A DNA stretch of 45,507 nucleotides from contig JASJEI010000029.1 in assembly GCA_030064795.1 (NCBI GenBank), forward strand, positions 1-45,507. The letters run 5' to 3'. Of this stretch, positions 42,601-45,507 are shown piece after piece. The position numbers and the translations under genes were made by a program. Every line of letters starts with the position of its first letter. The first letter of the stretch is position 1. Source of the stretch: Pleurocapsa sp. MO_226.B13 (GTDB lineage Bacteria > Cyanobacteriota > Cyanobacteriia > Cyanobacteriales > Xenococcaceae). Under the pieces are notes generated by a model, which was given only the letters and a program-made list of their open reading frames with translations, had not been told where the DNA came from and searched no databases.

Positions 42601-43450
42601 TCCAGTGCGATTCGTTCATCCGAAACCTAGATAATTAGGGGGATGGAGGCACTTCTAAAGTAACCCAAACTGGGTAGAGTTCGCACTTTTTAATCCTTTA
42701 GAAGTAGACAACTGAATATCCATGTAGGTGATGGAAAATAACCTAGAAATACTAGTCCTACCACCCTGATGCGGGGTTGAAAGCACAGAGCGTCCCTTTC
42801 GGTAACGAAGGAGTGAAGTTTCCCTTGCTAGTGGATTGACAACCCAGTAGTAAAAGCGGGACTGGAAGCAGAAACCTGTGGTAACACAGCCATAGACGAT
42901 AATAGCTATTATCGTCGGCTGTGAGCAGGAATCCGATAATCGACCTGGACTGAGATTATATCAAGGAAGAGAAAATCGTGGGGTAGAACAAACCAAGTGC
43001 TGATGAACCACCAACAGGCGAGAGCATGGGATATAAGCTAGTACTAAGCAATTAGTACCTTATGGGTCAGAAATATCTGACACGGGTAAAGGCTAACAGT
43101 GTTTGGACATCGAGTTAGCGCATCTCTTAAACCCCTGGTGGATAAGCACGCCCTAAAGGATTCAAACAATGGATGTTTGGAAGGAAGGAACTCTGTTTGC
43201 GCTCCTGATGTAAAGGTCGAATCATCAGGTAGTCAGTCAAGACGAAACATCTGGAGCAATCCAGGCAAAAACGGAGAAAGATGGTTTAAGAAGTTAATGC
43301 CAAACCCGAATTGACGGGTAATGCCTGAAAAGCGCACCGCCCACCCTGGGGTTTCCCCAGCATGTGGACGGAGCAAGCAGGGATGGCTTAATCGCCTGGA
43401 TACACTGACGTAAACCGCAATGTGTTAAAGCAAAAGAGGTACAAGTAGAA

Positions 43451-43673
43451 GTGAATAAGCCTAATACAGAGTCAAATAACTTGGCGACTGTGGGATGGGA
43501 GACTATCAACTGGCGTAAAGTCGAACGATATGTCTTTAAGCAACAAAAGCGCATCTATGCTGTTTCACGTCAAGGTGATAAACGTCGAGTGCGCCAACTT
43601 CAGAAAACACTGATGAATTCTTGGTCAAACAAGGTATTAGCGGTACGAAGGGTAACTCAAGACAATAGAGGAA
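43451..43673 (+). pseudogene. N-terminal piece of the outer intron's reverse transcriptase, split by a second intron
   Basis: MNKPNTESNNLATVGWETIN, WRKVERYVFKQQKRIYAV and SWSNKVLAVRRVTQDNRG form the N-terminal region before RT motif 0-1 of group II intron maturases, where it should continue 'GKKTAGVDG'. The exon ends GGA-A at 43673, inside the next codon, and intron sequence GTGCGACC begins. Splicing of the inner intron could restore the frame, so the label pseudogene is provisional. Confidence 0.75.
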
Positions 43674-44282
43674 GTGCGACCTGAAAGGTCAACTAAATTG
43701 AGACTCCGCAGTCTCTCTGGAATTTCTACTCCAGACCTCCATAGAGGATTCCGTAGAAAATACGGTACGTCACGGCTTAGTAGGTAACGAAACAGTCGGA
43801 GTGCAGACGCTAAAAGTAGCCAGAGCTGCCAGGGTCAGGCAGTGAGGAGCAAGGGGGAAGAATGTAGAAGGGTGAACAAAGACTAAGATATTGACTAAAT
43901 CACGTCACTTGTCAACGAGCCAAATGACTCCTGTTTAAGGCTCGAAACCAAAATGGTAAATAGGTGGTTGTCACGCTTTCCTTTCGTAACAACGTAGAAA
44001 CACAATTCCTATCGTGAAATAGATATCCGCCCTAGCTACATTAGAAACTTTAGTTGATACAACAGGACAAATCCTACAGAGTCTAGAAGAAAGTCGAATC
44101 TTTTAGTAAGCAAGCGAGTAATCAAAGCCGAATTCTCTGGAGGAAAAAGGATGAGTGAAAAAGCGAATGCCCCTTTCGTAATGAAGGGGATAGAGGTTCA
44201 AGATTTGCCTCTGACCGAAAGGAAAGCAGAAGTCACTTGGGTCATATACGGAAAGGAAAGTTTATCAAAGGAATGAACCCTC

Positions 44283-45131
44283 ATGACAAGTTGGATACAT
44301 CAAATTGATGTAAATGGACATAGGGAACAACTTTTAGACTGGAATCAAGTTAATTGTCAGAAAGTAAGAAAGATTGTTAATAACCTAAGAAAACGGATAT
44401 TTCGTGCCAGAAAACTTGGGCAATGGAAGCAGTTAAGAAGACTGCAGAAATTGCTATTAAAATCCTACGCAAATCTATTACTTGCAGTACGACAAATTAC
44501 TCAAATAAACCAAGGAAAGAAAACAGCAGGAGTTGATGAGGAGGTAATTAACACTCCTGAAGACAGAGTAAAACTTGTCAACAGTTGGAAAGAAATAACA
44601 GCCTCTCCTACAAGAAGAGTGTATATTCCTAAATCCAATGGCAAGAAGCGTCCCCTCGGTATTCCCACCATCAGGGATAGAGTCACGCAAGTAATAGTTA
44701 AAAACACCTTAGAACCTGAATGGGAATCGCAATTCGAGCCAAATTCTTACGGCTTTAGGATTGGTAGAAGCTGTCAAGATGCTATAGCGCAATGTTTCAA
44801 TAAGTTAGTAAACAATCCACGCGGAGCAAGACACACTTGGGTTCTAGACGCTGACATATCAGGATTTTTCGATAATATTGCACATGAATCCATCCTGAAC
44901 ATGATTGGTACTCATCCATCACGAGAACTAATTAAAGGATGGTTAAAAGCTGGATACGTCTATCAAGGAATCAAAACTCCTACAGATAAAGGTACACCTC
45001 AAGGCGGGGCGATAAGCCCACTTTTAGCAAACATAGGACTGCATGGTCTTGAAGAAGTGATTGAATCAATCAAACTACCCAAAGATAAATGGGGAAACAG
45101 ATTGAAGCTCGGTTTTGTCAGATACGCGGAT
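44283..45131 (+). CDS. Group II intron reverse transcriptase/maturase, interrupted at the YADD motif
   Basis: The 283 codons encode the N-terminal and palm part of an intron RT: GKKTAGVDEEVINTPEDR, TRRVYIPKSNGKKRPLGIPT, FEPNSYGFRIGRSCQDAI, WVLDADISGFFDNI (first catalytic Asp), KGTPQGGAISPLLANI, and finally LKLGFVRYAD. The second catalytic Asp pair 'YADD' is cut after the first Asp, where another intron begins; the annotated open frame reads eight codons into that intron. The thumb, X and endonuclease domains must lie beyond it. Frame restoration requires splicing. Confidence 0.85.
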
Positions 45132-45507
45132 GGCACGCCGATACAGGCGTAAGACTAATGGGGTGAAAGTCCCCTGACCCCAATTGTCTGTTCGGGGGTC
45201 TAGCAGGAGGACAAGTTAACAGAGTGATTTGTTGGCTCAAGTGTCCTTGAACGATAGATGCGGTCATAGCGGGCTGCAACAACAGTGAACCCAAATCAGC
45301 CTCGTAATACGTAGTTATGTGAGCCGACCGTATCGTCTGCGCGGGAAGGCTGTCAGAAAATGGGGATTAACAGACAGAAGAACCGTTTTCAAGCATCGGG
45401 GTATTGGGGGTGGCACGCTATGAAAGTCTTACGACCCTAGGTCGGGAGACCTCAAACGATACAGATGGCAACTGTAACAGCTCAGTATAAGGGAAACCGA
45501 AATCGGA
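45132..45507 (+). mobile_element. Third nested group II intron (5' part)
   Basis: Directly after TACGCGGAT the sequence turns into structured DNA: GCACGCCGATACAGGCGTAA, GGGGTGAAAGTCCCCTGACC and TTCGGGGGTC, then a GTAGTTATGTGAGCCGACCG stretch. The early GCGCC-type stem and 'GTGAAAGTCC' loop are typical of domain I of bacterial group II introns. The exact 5' base is uncertain (45132-45133), and it does not show the canonical GTGCG. It continues past the window edge. Confidence 0.65.

Larger units (their letters stand above)
42605..45507 (+). mobile_element. Outer group II intron (5' part; runs off the window)
   Basis: It begins with GTGCGATTC, fitting the group II 5' consensus GTGYG. About 850 bases of structured, GC-balanced domain I-like sequence follow (for example the hairpin CCTTTCGGTAACGAAGG near 42801-42817 and GATAATAGCTATTATC near 42898-42913). 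Then comes the start of a reverse transcriptase gene at 43451, interrupted by a second intron at 43674. Domains V and VI and the 3' end are not in the window. A 7-bp-stem hairpin (GGCGAGG-TTT-CCTCGCC, 42581-42597) lies just upstream of the 5' end. Confidence 0.78.
43674..45507 (+). mobile_element. Second (nested) group II intron, with its own RT gene
   Basis: It starts GTGCGACC within the outer RT gene at the exact point ...DNRG|K. About 600 bases of ribozyme-like sequence follow and then the RT ORF at 44283. It differs clearly in sequence from the outer intron. Its own RT gene is interrupted near 45132. The 3' end is beyond the window. Confidence 0.78.

Noticed and set aside
43099..43314. 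71-codon ORF inside the outer intron
   Set aside because: It lies in the structured ribozyme region before the RT gene and has no family features.

Overview
The window is chromosomal DNA of a cyanobacterium, most likely a unicellular or baeocystous one of the Pleurocapsales/Chroococcales type; the lineage is inferred from gene content and not from any marker tree. The evidence is the dense scatter of HIP1 sites (GCGATCGC), the circadian response regulator RpaA, a split-alpha proton-translocating transhydrogenase, a CYP110-like P450, DUF4278, DUF4332, DUF5895 and pentapeptide-repeat proteins, a short RRM protein, and many small palindromic interspersed repeats. Spacers are long and littered with decayed genes.

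Layout. 1-1800: the end of a chemotaxis-type protein, then two decayed DDE transposases; one lies in an IS with 24-bp terminal inverted repeats and has itself been hit twice by a 24-bp mini-repeat. 1967-5250: a PhyH dioxygenase, a PIN-toxin remnant, a retropepsin-like pair and a DJ-1/PfpI protein. 5593-8501: the pnt operon. 9567-12727: two hypothetical proteins, a small Cys-rich protein and an OxlT-like transporter. 12858-14472: a threonyl-tRNA synthetase without editing domain behind a remarkable leader. 14670-18120: accessory small genes and gene remnants. 18122-23858: two glycosyltransferases, an MFS exporter, recO and deoC. 23972-27313: a PP2C phosphatase/FHA-Ser/Thr kinase operon. 27727-31134: a lipoprotein, rpaA and a TPR protein. 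31697-35514: a P450, a truncated GST fused by deletion to a decapitated methyltransferase, and isochorismate synthase. 35578-41677: pepP, a DUF4332 protein, an RRM protein, mgtE, a pentapeptide protein and a DUF5895 protein. 41734-45507: a decayed transposase and a stack of group II introns, each inserted in the reverse transcriptase gene of the previous one, running off the right edge.

Main discovery. The leader of the threonyl-tRNA synthetase gene (14084-14472, minus strand) holds a consensus-like promoter followed by two successive short ORFs, of 19 codons (8 Thr) and 25 codons (9 Thr). Each is followed by an intrinsic-terminator hairpin with a U6 tract. The 3' end of each leader ORF (GGGAGGG; GGAGAGACG) is complementary to the 5' arm of the terminator behind it. 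This is the architecture of ribosome-mediated transcription attenuation, here as a tandem double attenuator sensing threonyl-tRNA in a cyanobacterium. I know of no description of such a system.

Second themes. (i) Tiny mobile repeats: a 24-bp element (consensus starts CCTAAAGGATACCGCT) inserted twice in one transposase, and a related one nested in a palindromic repeat. (ii) Nested group II introns. (iii) Gene erosion: at least seven recognisable pseudogenes. Operons supported by spacing or overlap are pntA1-pntA2-pntB, the PP2C-kinase pair, the 91-aa protein with the aspartyl protease, and the zinc-binding protein with the 326-aa protein.
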